Assembly: GCA_030066195.1 (NCBI GenBank)
Contig: JASJCB010000023.1
Span: forward strand, 1-61,418
Source of the DNA: Acidobacteriota bacterium
Lineage (GTDB): Bacteria > Acidobacteriota > Holophagae > Acanthopleuribacterales > Acanthopleuribacteraceae
DNA length: 61,418 bases
Reading direction: 5' to 3'
Shown: positions 18,558-28,838 of the stretch, piece after piece
Position numbering within the stretch: position 1 is the stretch's first letter
How the letters are laid out: every line of letters begins with the position of its first letter
Notes under the pieces: generated by a model
What the model saw: only the letters and a program-made list of their open reading frames with translations
Told to the model about the DNA's origin: nothing
Databases searched by the model: none
Position numbers and translations under genes: made by a program

Positions 18558-20021
18558 TTGCAGCATCATCAGCCGGAACGTATTGCTGAAGTCGTCAACC
18601 AGGTTCGTGACATTCTGACAGACTATTACGCGGAACCGACCAATCGTCCGCCGATCCAATTCCACTCGAAGGCGGACATGATTGCCGCTTTCGATGAGCC
18701 GATTCCTCCCGCGGAGGGTATCGGCCTGACCGGCGCCATCGACCTGGTTCGTGATAAGGTGCTGCCCACCGCCGTCAAAACCTGGCACCCGCTTTTTCTC
18801 AACCAGATGTTCCCCGGCGCATCCATGCCCTCCTTGATGGGAGAAATGTTGGCGTCGATGATGAACCCCACCCTGGCCACCTGGGAAATGTCCCCGTCGG
18901 GCACCATCATCGAGCGCAATGTCATTCGCTGGATGGCGCGTCTGTTGGGGCTCCCGGAGGGGAGCGGCGGTATCTTGCTGCCGGGGGGGTCTATCTCCAA
19001 CCTGTTGGCACTGACGGTGGCGCGAAATACACGACTGGATAAGGATATTGCGCTGAAAGGCATGGCGGGCGTTTCCAAACGCGGGGCCATTCTATGTTCC
19101 GACGCCTCCCACTATTCCGTGGCCAACTCCGCCAACCTGCTGGGCATCGGTAAGGAGCAGGTGATCAAGGTGGCCACCAACCACCGCAATGAAATGCTGG
19201 TGGACGACTTACTGGTCAAGCTGGACGAATGCGATACGCGAGGGCTCATCCCGTTCGCATTGGTCGCCACCATGGGCATCACCGTTACAGGCGGTTTCGA
19301 TCCCCTGGACGAGATTGCGCCCATCTGTCGCGAACGCAATATCCACCTGCATGTGGACGCGGCCTTCGGCGGCCTGATGAGTCTCAGTCATCGGGGTCAG
19401 GAAATCTTCAAAGGCGTGGAATACGCCGATTCCGCTATTTGGGATGCGCACAAGTGGATGCAGGTTCCCCTGACCTGTACCGCCTTGATGGTGCCCGACC
19501 CCAAGGTGCTGAAGCAGGTCTTTTCGTCCAACGCGGACTATCTGTACCATCCCCAGATGGTGAACACCGCCCAGACCGATGACCTGGGTCAATACACCAT
19601 CCTATGCGGTAAACGTTTTGACAGTCTTTGCCTGTGGATGCTGATGAAAGCCTTCGGCGAGAACCACTACCGCAACCTGGTCAACGCCCGCATGGAATTC
19701 ATGTGCGACCTGACCGGCCTGTTCAACGACGACCCCGATTTCCAGTTGAGCTACGAACCCCGCTCGCCGCTGGCCTGCTTCCAATTCCGACCACCGTCGC
19801 TGGAGGACGCACCGGTGACCTACCGGGACAATCTCCACCGTTGGGTCCGCGACCAATCACAGCGCAATAACCTGGCCATGTACAACATCGCGCGCCTGAA
19901 GAACGAAGATCACTTCCGAGCAGTCTTCATCAACCCGCTGACCACGGTGGAAGACATGCGCAACCTCTTGGAAGAAATGAGAAACCTGGCCTACACCTAC
20001 CTGAGAGAAAACCCAAGGTAG
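18558..20021 (+). CDS. PLP-dependent amino-acid decarboxylase (group II)
   Basis: 487 residues, fold-type I PLP enzyme of the glutamate / aromatic amino acid / diaminobutyrate decarboxylase family. Seen: GGSISNLLALTVARN (cofactor phosphate region), HVDAAFGG (Asp that contacts the pyridine nitrogen) and DSAIWDAHKWMQVPL, where the Lys of HKW forms the Schiff base. Substrate cannot be told from sequence alone. Start is TTG with AAGGGGG just upstream; no better start is visible. It lies downstream of the repeat cluster at 18286-18374 and 430 bases before the biosynthetic operon on the same strand, so it could supply an amine precursor, but a housekeeping role is equally possible. Confidence 0.88.
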   Translation: MQHHQPERIAEVVNQVRDILTDYYAEPTNRPPIQFHSKADMIAAFDEPIPPAEGIGLTGAIDLVRDKVLPTAVKTWHPLFLNQMFPGASMPSLMGEMLASMMNPTLATWEMSPSGTIIERNVIRWMARLLGLPEGSGGILLPGGSISNLLALTVARNTRLDKDIALKGMAGVSKRGAILCSDASHYSVANSANLLGIGKEQVIKVATNHRNEMLVDDLLVKLDECDTRGLIPFALVATMGITVTGGFDPLDEIAPICRERNIHLHVDAAFGGLMSLSHRGQEIFKGVEYADSAIWDAHKWMQVPLTCTALMVPDPKVLKQVFSSNADYLYHPQMVNTAQTDDLGQYTILCGKRFDSLCLWMLMKAFGENHYRNLVNARMEFMCDLTGLFNDDPDFQLSYEPRSPLACFQFRPPSLEDAPVTYRDNLHRWVRDQSQRNNLAMYNIARLKNEDHFRAVFINPLTTVEDMRNLLEEMRNLAYTYLRENPR

Positions 20022-20450
20022 AGTGAACAAACGCTCCCTATCTCATCGTTATGGTAGGCACCAAGACCGGACCTGAATCAATTCCGTGCTTATCGGTAAG
20101 GGTGCGTTTGTTCGCTTGGGACACTCAAAACCATAAGCCTGAAAAAAGAAAACTCCCGAAGGGAAAAACCGAAAGAGGCCGGGCCGGCAAACCCTTCGGA
20201 TGCAATGTACCTCTGTTTCTCACCCAAGCCGAAACCGCTCACCAACAACTAACGAAGTGGCTGAAATGCGTCTAAGACAGGTGGGAGGCGGCATCGCGGC
20301 GATAAAGGATCTTCAACACCGGTTTCATAAAAATAACCTGTTGGCGAAATATCGCGCTTAAGGTTAGAATAACATCTACGTTTTTAAGATCCAATCGACC
20401 ACGACAAAAGAACATACCAGCTAGAGCAAACGGCATGTGAGGCTATTCCT
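20022..20450. other. Gap before the biosynthetic operon
   Basis: 429 bases. No convincing gene: a 74-codon frame at 20051 has no Shine-Dalgarno and no recognisable features. The last 110 bases are AT-richer and contain the promoter candidate listed separately. No hairpin terminator was seen after the decarboxylase. Confidence 0.5.
20341..20370 (+). promoter_or_regulatory. Candidate sigma-70-type promoter of the NRPS/PKS operon
   Basis: TTGGCG at 20341-20346 and TAGAAT at 20365-20370 are 18 bases apart, about 80 bases before the patatin 1 start codon, in the AT-richest part of the gap. It would drive the operon 20451-39429. Judged by eye only. Confidence 0.3.
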
Positions 20451-22154
20451 ATGGCAAAAATCGCTCCCTCTGATTTTACTCGCGGTAGTGAACCCTATCG
20501 GCTGCTCTCCATGGACGGGGGCGGCATTTACGGCCTGGCTACCGCTATTATGCTCCGTAAACTCTGCGAACGAGACCCGGACTTCCTAACCGGAAGCGAC
20601 ATCTTTATGTTTACCGGAACCTCCGCCGGCGCCATCAATGCGCTGCTTCTGGCCAAGAGCCCGAAACCCAGGGAGGTGGCGCTTTCCGGCGAATTGGAAT
20701 CCTTTTGGAAGGAAGCGGGCGTATATGCAGCCTATGACAATCTCTGGCTGGAGTGGTACGCGCTTTGGGGTTTGATTCCCTGGTTCGCCACCGACGGCTA
20801 TATCAAGGTTCTGAAAAAGTATTTCGGCGATCTGCGCCTGTGCGATCTCCCCCAACGAGTGATGGTCACCTCCTTTCGTTGGTCCGGTTCGCAAAGAATC
20901 AACTCCGACAGGCGATCCTGGCGACCCAAGATGTTCTATAACTTCCCGTTGACGGAAATCGACCGGCGGTGCAAGATTGTCGACGTTGCCTACGGCGCCG
21001 GCGCTCCCCCGGGATATCGCAGGGTGATTGAAGGCGACGGGGACGGCGGTATTTTCGTTCCCAATCCCTGTACAAACGCCGTGGCTAAAGTGGTCGCCTT
21101 TCAAAGGGCACAGATCTCGAAAAACATGCGGCAAACCGGAGACACCCTGCTTTTCGCGGCCGGCTTGCACCGCACCTACTACGAGCGGGTGGAACTGTTT
21201 GCCCGAAGCGACGCGCCGGACGGCGAAAATGGGTGGGATCCCATTACCGTTGAAGGGATTGGTTTCCTCAATTCCCTGAAGCAAGCCCTGGGGGAAGGCT
21301 TGCCTGACTTCGAAGCAGGAGAAAGCAATGATGCGGAGAATGCCCTGATAAGCGAAATCGACCGATTGATCGATGAAATGAACCAGGGGGTAGGCGGCGA
21401 ACAACCCGTGACCGCGCGTGAATTCCTCGGTTGGTTCCGCTCCATTCACGGCCTCGTTGCCGATCAGTACTTAGTGCTGAGCACTCTCGCCGAAGGGCCC
21501 GCCGGGGAGAGTATGGATGAAGAATTACGTCATTTTGTCGCGTATGTTCGCCGGGTCAGCGAGCGTACGGCAGGAAGTCAGAATGAGACCAAAGCCCGAG
21601 ACGCGTTGATGCGCCTCACTCCGCATTTTCGGGTCGATCTGCGTACCGCAAGGGGCCTGATCTATCAAATTTCCCCCCAAAATACCGACATCGTCTCTCG
21701 CATCGCCATGTTCTCCATGGGTGTCTGCACGCAACTTCCTTATTATTGGCCTACCGATATCAACCTGGGCTGGCTGAATTTCAACTACTACCCCACCAAT
21801 ATTCCCCAGAATAACTGGTGGTGGCCTTCCTATTTCTATTCCTTGGATGCGCCCTCGGAAGATGCCGTCTACGAATGTACTCAATTATTGGGAAGAGCGT
21901 TTTACCGTATGAATCCCCCTTTGCTTCAAGTGCCTCAGGCCTTGCCGACCCTAAAGGCCATGGCTCTGGCCAAATACGACTTTTGTCGCCGCTTCATCGT
22001 GAACCAGGTAGAGAGGGTAACCGAATCCCCGACAGCCTTGGAAGCGGTAACACAGGGTCTGGAATTTCTCCGCTCACCGTGGTGGAACCACGGCAGCCAG
22101 TCAATGAACCCGTCCATTCCACCCGTCCAAAACCAAGCCGCCACATTCGAGTGA
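20451..22154 (+). CDS. Patatin-like phospholipase 1 (long form), first gene of the operon
   Basis: 567 residues. Patatin fold hydrolase with a Ser-Asp dyad: oxyanion-hole loop SMDGGGIYGLATA (about 21-33), nucleophile elbow GTSAGAINALLLA with Ser58, and Asp198 in GDGDGGIFVPNP. Patatins cleave acyl esters of phospholipids; some transfer acyl groups. The oxyanion loop has Tyr where most patatins have Arg or Lys (DGGGxRG), as in the three paralogues at 35938, 37029 and 38224. Compared with those, it has an insertion of about 150 residues between residues 225 and 400. No signal peptide, so cytosolic or membrane-associated. It ends six bases before the NRPS start, so it is translationally coupled to it. 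Confidence 0.88.
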   Translation: MAKIAPSDFTRGSEPYRLLSMDGGGIYGLATAIMLRKLCERDPDFLTGSDIFMFTGTSAGAINALLLAKSPKPREVALSGELESFWKEAGVYAAYDNLWLEWYALWGLIPWFATDGYIKVLKKYFGDLRLCDLPQRVMVTSFRWSGSQRINSDRRSWRPKMFYNFPLTEIDRRCKIVDVAYGAGAPPGYRRVIEGDGDGGIFVPNPCTNAVAKVVAFQRAQISKNMRQTGDTLLFAAGLHRTYYERVELFARSDAPDGENGWDPITVEGIGFLNSLKQALGEGLPDFEAGESNDAENALISEIDRLIDEMNQGVGGEQPVTAREFLGWFRSIHGLVADQYLVLSTLAEGPAGESMDEELRHFVAYVRRVSERTAGSQNETKARDALMRLTPHFRVDLRTARGLIYQISPQNTDIVSRIAMFSMGVCTQLPYYWPTDINLGWLNFNYYPTNIPQNNWWWPSYFYSLDAPSEDAVYECTQLLGRAFYRMNPPLLQVPQALPTLKAMALAKYDFCRRFIVNQVERVTESPTALEAVTQGLEFLRSPWWNHGSQSMNPSIPPVQNQAATFE

Positions 22155-22160
22155 GGAACC

Positions 22161-25100
22161 ATGGATCTTGTTTCGCAACGATTTGAGGAGCTGTCTGAAC
22201 GGCAACGCCGACTGCTGAAATTGATGCTTCGCGAGGAAACGGATGAGGCCGTCGAGCCCATTCGCCCTCGCGACAAGGTGGCAACCGACCTGCCGCTGTC
22301 CTTTGCTCAGCGGGGCTTGTGGTTCATGAACAGGCTGGCCCCGGAAGAGGCTTTCTACAATCTGCCCTCGGCGGTGCGCCTGCGCGGTGATCTGGATATA
22401 GCGGCCATGCGGCGCACGTTTCAGGAAATCGTACACCGTCACGAGACCTTGCGGACTACCTTCCCGGCCCGCGACGGCAAGCCCTGCCAGGTAGTTGTGC
22501 CTTCGCTTGCTCTGGAGATTCCGCTGCACCAACGTCCCGATTTGCCCCCGGACGAACGCGAGCGCGTCATGACGGCGCGGGCCACACGGGACAGCTTGCA
22601 GCCCTTCGATTTGGAAACCGGACCGCTGATCAGGGTCTCGCTCTATCGAATCGACGATCGCGATCACATTCTACTCTTCAATATGCACCATATCGTGGTG
22701 GACGGCTGGTCCATCGGCGTGCTGAACGTGGAGATTCCACTTTTATACGATGCCTTCCGCAACGGTAAGCCCTCGCCCCTGCCGCCGTTGCCGGTTCAGT
22801 TTGCCGACTATGCCTTATGGCAACGCCGTGTGCTCTCCGGCGCCTACCTGGAAGAGCGCCTTGCCTGGTGGCGTGAGCGCTTGGAGGGTTTACCCGCCTT
22901 GGAACTGCCGTCCGACCGGCCGCGTCCCGCGGTGCAAACCTTCGCGGGCGCCAGGCAGTACTTCGGCCTGGACGCGGAGCGCACCGCCGCCCTGGAAGCG
23001 CTTTCAGAGCGCAACGGCGTCACCCTGTTCCAAACCCTCCTGGCCGGATTCCAGCTGCTCATCGCACGTTACAGCGGCCAGGACATGATCGCGGTGGGTA
23101 CGCCCATGGCAAGCCGCACGCACCGGGAGATCGAGGGGCTGGTGGGTTTTTTCGCGAATACCCTGGTACTGGTCACCGATCTATCCGGGAATCCTCCGTT
23201 TGAAACCCTGCTGACGCGAGTCAAAGAAACCACGGTCGGCGCATACGCCCACGCCGATGTGCCCTTCGAATTGCTGGTGGAGCATCTTAACGTGGCGCGT
23301 GACCCGGGCCGCAACCCCATCTTTCAGGTCATGTTCAGCCTGCAAAAATCATCGGTGGAACAACTGGAGATCCCGGGCCTGGAAGTCTGCCGGGAGAATT
23401 TGGATAACGACACCACGCACTTCGACCTGGAAATGCATCTTTGGAACCACGAGGGCAAGTTGGGCGGCTATCTCTCTTATAGTAAGGACCTGTTCGAACC
23501 TGAAACGGTGTTGCGCATGGTGGGCCACTTCGTGGTTCTATTGGAACACCTGGCCGATGCCCCGCAAACTCCCATCCTGCAACTGCCCATGCTGACCGGG
23601 TGGGAACGCGACTTCCTGCAAGGTATCGGCGAGACGACGATCGGGGCTGAAACACCGGCTCATCTGCTCGTGGCCGAAGTGTGCGGTCGAAACCCGGGGG
23701 CTCCGGCGGTCCTGGACCAAAACGGTAATACTCTACTGACCTACGCACAATTACCGGTTGCCGCGGGGTCCCTGGCGGCCGGACTGCAGCACGCCATGAC
23801 CAACGGTGAACGCCGTGTCGGTATCGCCCTGCCGCCCGGCCCGCAACGTGTCACGGCTGTGCTGGGCGTTCTGGAAGCGGGGGCGAGCGTGGTTCCCGTT
23901 GCGGTCGGCAATAACTCACCACCCGCCGGCTTGCTGCTGGTGGATCGTGATGACGACCGTTATGCCGATTTCCCCGGGCGGGTCATTGTGGTTGACGTTG
24001 CCGATGAACATACGCCGCTTGAAACCATTGCCGACCTGGACCTGACGGCATTGATGATGCAGGGTTCCGGCAACCCCGTCGCCGTTTCCAACCGCGCCCT
24101 GGCGCAACGCATCGCCTGCCTGCAACAACGGTTCAACCTGACCGTCGGGGACAGGCCGGCCTTGCATGCCGCCTCCGACGATGATTTCATGGCCGTGGAA
24201 ATCCTGTGGCCGCTGACGCAAGGCGCGGCCCTGGTTTGCCCGGACGATCCCGAAAACATCGATTGGCCTGCCGTCTTCGCTTGCGCTACCCACGCCAGGT
24301 TTCATCCCGAGAAACTGGCCGAGCTATTAGCCGGTGCGGAAGGAATTCGGGGCGGACACATACGTCAAATCCTTTGCGGCGGCGGTCTGCTGCACCGGCA
24401 AACCGTGCGGACCTTCCAACGCAAGATGGACGCCGAGTTAATCTACAGTTACTGCCCGCCGGAGGCCGCCCGCGAGGTTTCCTTCGTCAATTGCAGCGAC
24501 GCAAGTGGTACCGGTGTTGTCGGCGCGGGGAACCGCTTTTACCTGCCCGTCTGCGTGTTGGATGACGGCGGCGGACTCGCTCCTATCGGCGTACCCGGCC
24601 GCATACAACTGGACGGCCGGCCGACCGGCGATCGCGGGCGGCTATCGGCCGACGGCAGCCTGGAACTGCTGCCCCCGTCCGGCAGGGTGCACGCACGCGG
24701 CGGCAGGCGTTTCAACCTGGCGCGCATCGAGGCTGTCCTGCGCGCCCATCGCGCCGTCCACGATTGCCACGCTCGCCCGACCGAAACCGGCGAGATCATT
24801 GCCTACGTCATCTCAGGCGGTGAAGTTCCCACGGAAGCTTTGGAAAAGCATGTTACCCAAAACCTGCCTCGCTACTTACGACCGGCCGCTATAGTGCCGG
24901 TTAACCATTTCCCGCTGAACCGATGCGGCGAAATCTGCAATCACACCCTCAGCGAGGTGGAGGTGGTGGACGCCGATCTGGTGCGACGCTGGGAATCGGC
25001 CCTGCTCAAGGTTTCCGGTGTCGTCCGCCTGGCGGTGACAACCTTCCCGCGCGAGGAAACGACCGCACCCGTCCATATCTCGGACCTGTTGCCGACGGTC

Positions 25101-28100
25101 GAACGCCGGGAGACAAGATCGTCCCCGAAGCCGGCCCCTGATCTCCAGGCCGTAGACCTGCCGCGAGCCTTTGCCGACGGCGGCCCCCTGCATATTCCCG
25201 CCGATGCGCCGCGCACGCTAAGCGAGGCATTTCTGAAAAGCGCTTCTCTGCCGGAGGATCGCGGCATTCGACTGGTTCAAGACCGGAGCTGCTTTCTCTC
25301 CTACGCCCGATTGGCGGAGCGCGCCCAACACCTGCTGGCCGGCCTGCAACAACAGGGTTTGCGACCCGGCGATCGCGTCATCTTGCAAATCCAAGACCTG
25401 GGCGATCACTTCGCCGCTTTCCAGGCCTGTGTGCTGGGTGGCATTATTCCCGTTACCGTGGCCATGGCGCCCACCTATAGCCGCAAGAGCAGCGTGGTCA
25501 ACAAGCTGTGGAACATCCACCAACTGTTGGGCAATCCCCTGGTTCTTAGCAATCGCGAAAGCGTCGCCGCCCTTGCTTCCGTGCCCGCGCTGTATGAGGC
25601 TGATCCGAATGGTTTCCAGGTGGCTGCCGTGGAAGATCTGGCCCTGGATACCAAGGGTAAGATTCATCCGGCCGACCCCAAGGACGTGGTCTTCTATCAG
25701 CTGACCTCCGGCAGCACCGGCATCCCCAAGTGCATCCGGGAAACCCACCACGGCATCATCCACCATATCTGGGGCTCCAAGCAATTTTGCGATTACAGCG
25801 AAGATGACATCACCCTCAACTGGCTGCCCATGGACCACGTGGTGCCCATCCTCACCTGTCACCTGAAGGATACCTATCTGGGTATTCGCCAAATCGTGGT
25901 GCGCACCTCCGTCATCCTGGCCGATCCCCTCATCTGGCTGGATCTGATGGAGGAACACAAGGTCACGCACACCTGGTCACCCAACTTCGGCTTTAAACTT
26001 GTCAGTGACGCCCTGGCCGAAAACCCCGGTCGCAATTGGGATCTATCCTCGCTGAAATTTGCCATGAACGCCGGGGAGCAGGTTACCGAAGCCGTGGTGA
26101 CGGATTTCCTCCGACGCACCGATAGTTTCGGCATCCGCTCTCAGGTCATGCAGCCCGCGTTCGGTATGGCCGAGGTCTGCACGTGCATGACCTACACCAA
26201 CGATTTCCGGCCCGATTCCGGTGTGCACCACGTGGCCAAAGACTCTCTCACCGGGCTTCTTCGCGAGGCCGGTTCCGACGAGGACGCCATGGCCTTCGTC
26301 GATCTGGGACCGCCCATGCCCGGCGTGCAGATTCGCATCACCGACACTCGAAATCGCATTGTGCCCGAGGGCGTCATCGGCCGGTTTCAAATTCGCGGCG
26401 AGGTGACCACCCCCGGCTACCTGAATAACGAAGAGGCCAATGCGGAAGCATTCGTGGGCGACGGTTGGTTCAACTCCGGCGACCTGGGTTTTATCAAAAA
26501 CGGCAGACTGTCGTTGACGGGCCGCGAGAAAGAGATGATCATCATTCGCGGCGCCAATTTCTACTGCTATGAAATCGAGGATGTTGTCAACGGCGTGCCG
26601 GGAGTCACACCTACCTTCAGCGCCGCCTGCGCCGTGGACGATCCCACCACGGGCACCGAGGGCCTGGCCGTCTTCTTCGTCCCGGTCGACAAATCTTCCG
26701 GCATAGACACCGCGCTGTTGCAAAAGATCAAGGAAACGGTTGCCCGAGACGTGGGCATTTCGCCGTCCGTCGTTCTACCGCTCAGCGAGGGCGAGTTCCC
26801 CAAAACAACAAGCGGCAAGATTCAACGCACGCAATTGAAGAAGTCACTGCAACAGGGTCGGTTCCAAAAGCGCCTGAAAGAGGTAGACCTGGCCCTGGCC
26901 AACGAAAACACGGTCCCGCCCTGGTTCCACCAACAGGTTTGGAAGCTGAAATCAGCGCCGTCGGCGCCCGTGGAGGGTTTGCGCCTGATCTTCCTGGACA
27001 GCGGCGGTCTGGGCGATAACATCGAGGGCGATGCCGTTTTCGTTGAAGCCGGCCGTGACTTCACAACCCTGGAACCGGGCCGACGTTATGCCATGGCTCC
27101 CGATCGGGAAGACCATTACGAAACCTTGATGAACGCCTTGGATGAGGCCGGACGCAAGCCCGCGCAAATCATCCATCTCTGGTCTTGCGACTACCATCGC
27201 GACGATGACGAAAACGACCGCCGAGCCATGAACGCTGCCGGCGCAATCGGCCTGACGGCCCTTGCCGCTTGTCTCATTCGCCGACAGTTTCGTGGAAAGC
27301 TTCTGGTCGCAACTCGCAACGCAATAGCCGTGGATGCCGACAACGTTGTCCTGCCGGAAAAGACCGCGCTCATCGGTTTGGTGCAAACCATCGCCGCTGA
27401 ATACCCCGATCTGAGTTGCCGATTGGCGGACTTGGAACCGGAAAGCGTCGACCCGTTCGATGAACACGACCTGGGCGGCGGTGATCTCGTGATCGCCCGA
27501 CGCGCCGGCAGGCGTCTGGCGCCCTACCTGGCTCCCATGATCCCTTCCCAATCAGCCTCCGACCCCTTCAAAGCGGGCGGGCTCTACCTGATCAGCGGCG
27601 GTCTTGGCGGCATCGGCGTCCACGTTGCCGAGTTCCTGCTGCAACACCACGGCGCCAACCTGGTCCTGCTGGGACGCACGCCGCTTGAAGAAAACGAGAC
27701 GCGCCGGACGGCCTTGAACTTATTGCAGGCCATGCCCGGCAGCGCGGCCTATGCCCGCGTGGATATCACGGACACAGCGACGCTCCGGGAGATCGTTGCG
27801 GAAGCGGAGGCCCGGACGGGCCGCAAGTTGGACGGTATCATCCACCTGGCCGGCAGTTTTGCGGGTCGGCTCCTGCATGAGGAAACACCCGAAACCTTTG
27901 CCGAGACGCTACGGGCCAAAACCGAGGGTAGCCGAGCCCTGGCCTCCATACTACCCGAGGGTGCACTCTTCCTGGCGTTCGGCTCGGTCAACGCCCTATT
28001 CGGCGGGGTTGCCGCCGGAGCCTATTCCACCGCAAACAGCTATCTCTCCGGCTTCTGCGCATCTCTCCGCCGCAAAGGTTACGACAGCCGCTGCCTGGCC

Positions 28101-28838
28101 TGGACCATGTGGGAAGAGGTCGGGATGAGCAAGGGTTACCTGATGAAAGATCGCACCAGGGCGCGCGGCTATCATCTCATCGACCATCGGCGCGGCATTG
28201 CGTCTCTTCGTGCCGCACTGAACAGCGGGCTGCCTGAAGTGATCATCGGTCTGGACGGCGCGAACCCGAACATTCGCCGATACATAGCGACCGGCTCTCT
28301 CGCCCGCATTCAATTGGGGGTTTTCTTCACGGCGGACGCGGGGGATCCTGAAACTCGTCTGCGCCGGGTGGAAATGACCGATCGCTTCGGCACCCCCTCC
28401 CACCCGGAATTCATCCGTCTGGAAACCATGCCTCTACTGGAAACCGGCGCTCCCGACCTGCAAGCCCTCCGCAACCTGCGCGGCTTCAAGAGCGCCGGCG
28501 CACCTCGCGTGGCGCCGCGCAACAGCCTGGAACGCACGATTGCTCAAGCATGGCGCGAGGTGCTGGGCATCGAGGAAGTGGGCATTCACAACAGCTTCTT
28601 CGAACTGGGCGGTCAGTCCGTTCTGCTGGTACAGGTGCACAGCAAATTAAGCCGGGTGCTGAATCGCAACTTCACGGTGGTGGAACTCCTGCGTTACCCC
28701 ACCATAAGCACCCTGGCCTCCTGGTTGGGTAAGGAAACCAAGGCAAAACCCGCCTACGACGCCGCCGCTGACCGTGCGGCCAGGCAGAAGCAAGCCCTCA
28801 AAAAACGAGTCAAACCAAGAAGGAGACCCAGACGATGA
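22161..28838 (+). CDS. NRPS/PKS-type megasynthase: C - decayed A - acyl-AMP ligase - KR - carrier
   Basis: 2225 residues. N-terminal docking-like helix (about 4-25, LSERQRRLLKL). Condensation domain about 45-480, active site HHIVVDG near 175-181. A decayed adenylation domain about 490-975: its A3 loop reads MMQGSGNPVAVS, A5 YCPPEAA and A10 PLNRCGEICN, so the ATP and catalytic residues are lost. A complete second adenylating domain about 1010-1560: TSGSTGIPKCI, LNWLPMDHVVPI, AFGMAE, GWFNSGDLGF and KTTSGKIQRTQ; this matches PKS-associated acyl-AMP ligases more than amino-acid A domains. Ketoreductase about 1800-1990 (SGGLGGIG, Tyr and Asn in YSTAN). Carrier about 2120-2195 with Ser2153 in LGGQS. 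An acid, perhaps a 2-keto acid, would be activated, loaded and reduced on the carrier. Starts six bases after patatin 1, with GAGG upstream. Confidence 0.92.
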   Translation: MDLVSQRFEELSERQRRLLKLMLREETDEAVEPIRPRDKVATDLPLSFAQRGLWFMNRLAPEEAFYNLPSAVRLRGDLDIAAMRRTFQEIVHRHETLRTTFPARDGKPCQVVVPSLALEIPLHQRPDLPPDERERVMTARATRDSLQPFDLETGPLIRVSLYRIDDRDHILLFNMHHIVVDGWSIGVLNVEIPLLYDAFRNGKPSPLPPLPVQFADYALWQRRVLSGAYLEERLAWWRERLEGLPALELPSDRPRPAVQTFAGARQYFGLDAERTAALEALSERNGVTLFQTLLAGFQLLIARYSGQDMIAVGTPMASRTHREIEGLVGFFANTLVLVTDLSGNPPFETLLTRVKETTVGAYAHADVPFELLVEHLNVARDPGRNPIFQVMFSLQKSSVEQLEIPGLEVCRENLDNDTTHFDLEMHLWNHEGKLGGYLSYSKDLFEPETVLRMVGHFVVLLEHLADAPQTPILQLPMLTGWERDFLQGIGETTIGAETPAHLLVAEVCGRNPGAPAVLDQNGNTLLTYAQLPVAAGSLAAGLQHAMTNGERRVGIALPPGPQRVTAVLGVLEAGASVVPVAVGNNSPPAGLLLVDRDDDRYADFPGRVIVVDVADEHTPLETIADLDLTALMMQGSGNPVAVSNRALAQRIACLQQRFNLTVGDRPALHAASDDDFMAVEILWPLTQGAALVCPDDPENIDWPAVFACATHARFHPEKLAELLAGAEGIRGGHIRQILCGGGLLHRQTVRTFQRKMDAELIYSYCPPEAAREVSFVNCSDASGTGVVGAGNRFYLPVCVLDDGGGLAPIGVPGRIQLDGRPTGDRGRLSADGSLELLPPSGRVHARGGRRFNLARIEAVLRAHRAVHDCHARPTETGEIIAYVISGGEVPTEALEKHVTQNLPRYLRPAAIVPVNHFPLNRCGEICNHTLSEVEVVDADLVRRWESALLKVSGVVRLAVTTFPREETTAPVHISDLLPTVERRETRSSPKPAPDLQAVDLPRAFADGGPLHIPADAPRTLSEAFLKSASLPEDRGIRLVQDRSCFLSYARLAERAQHLLAGLQQQGLRPGDRVILQIQDLGDHFAAFQACVLGGIIPVTVAMAPTYSRKSSVVNKLWNIHQLLGNPLVLSNRESVAALASVPALYEADPNGFQVAAVEDLALDTKGKIHPADPKDVVFYQLTSGSTGIPKCIRETHHGIIHHIWGSKQFCDYSEDDITLNWLPMDHVVPILTCHLKDTYLGIRQIVVRTSVILADPLIWLDLMEEHKVTHTWSPNFGFKLVSDALAENPGRNWDLSSLKFAMNAGEQVTEAVVTDFLRRTDSFGIRSQVMQPAFGMAEVCTCMTYTNDFRPDSGVHHVAKDSLTGLLREAGSDEDAMAFVDLGPPMPGVQIRITDTRNRIVPEGVIGRFQIRGEVTTPGYLNNEEANAEAFVGDGWFNSGDLGFIKNGRLSLTGREKEMIIIRGANFYCYEIEDVVNGVPGVTPTFSAACAVDDPTTGTEGLAVFFVPVDKSSGIDTALLQKIKETVARDVGISPSVVLPLSEGEFPKTTSGKIQRTQLKKSLQQGRFQKRLKEVDLALANENTVPPWFHQQVWKLKSAPSAPVEGLRLIFLDSGGLGDNIEGDAVFVEAGRDFTTLEPGRRYAMAPDREDHYETLMNALDEAGRKPAQIIHLWSCDYHRDDDENDRRAMNAAGAIGLTALAACLIRRQFRGKLLVATRNAIAVDADNVVLPEKTALIGLVQTIAAEYPDLSCRLADLEPESVDPFDEHDLGGGDLVIARRAGRRLAPYLAPMIPSQSASDPFKAGGLYLISGGLGGIGVHVAEFLLQHHGANLVLLGRTPLEENETRRTALNLLQAMPGSAAYARVDITDTATLREIVAEAEARTGRKLDGIIHLAGSFAGRLLHEETPETFAETLRAKTEGSRALASILPEGALFLAFGSVNALFGGVAAGAYSTANSYLSGFCASLRRKGYDSRCLAWTMWEEVGMSKGYLMKDRTRARGYHLIDHRRGIASLRAALNSGLPEVIIGLDGANPNIRRYIATGSLARIQLGVFFTADAGDPETRLRRVEMTDRFGTPSHPEFIRLETMPLLETGAPDLQALRNLRGFKSAGAPRVAPRNSLERTIAQAWREVLGIEEVGIHNSFFELGGQSVLLVQVHSKLSRVLNRNFTVVELLRYPTISTLASWLGKETKAKPAYDAAADRAARQKQALKKRVKPRRRPRR

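Noticed and set aside
20051..20275. 74-codon open frame between the decarboxylase and patatin 1
   Set aside because: No Shine-Dalgarno, no recognisable features, composition unlike neighbouring genes.
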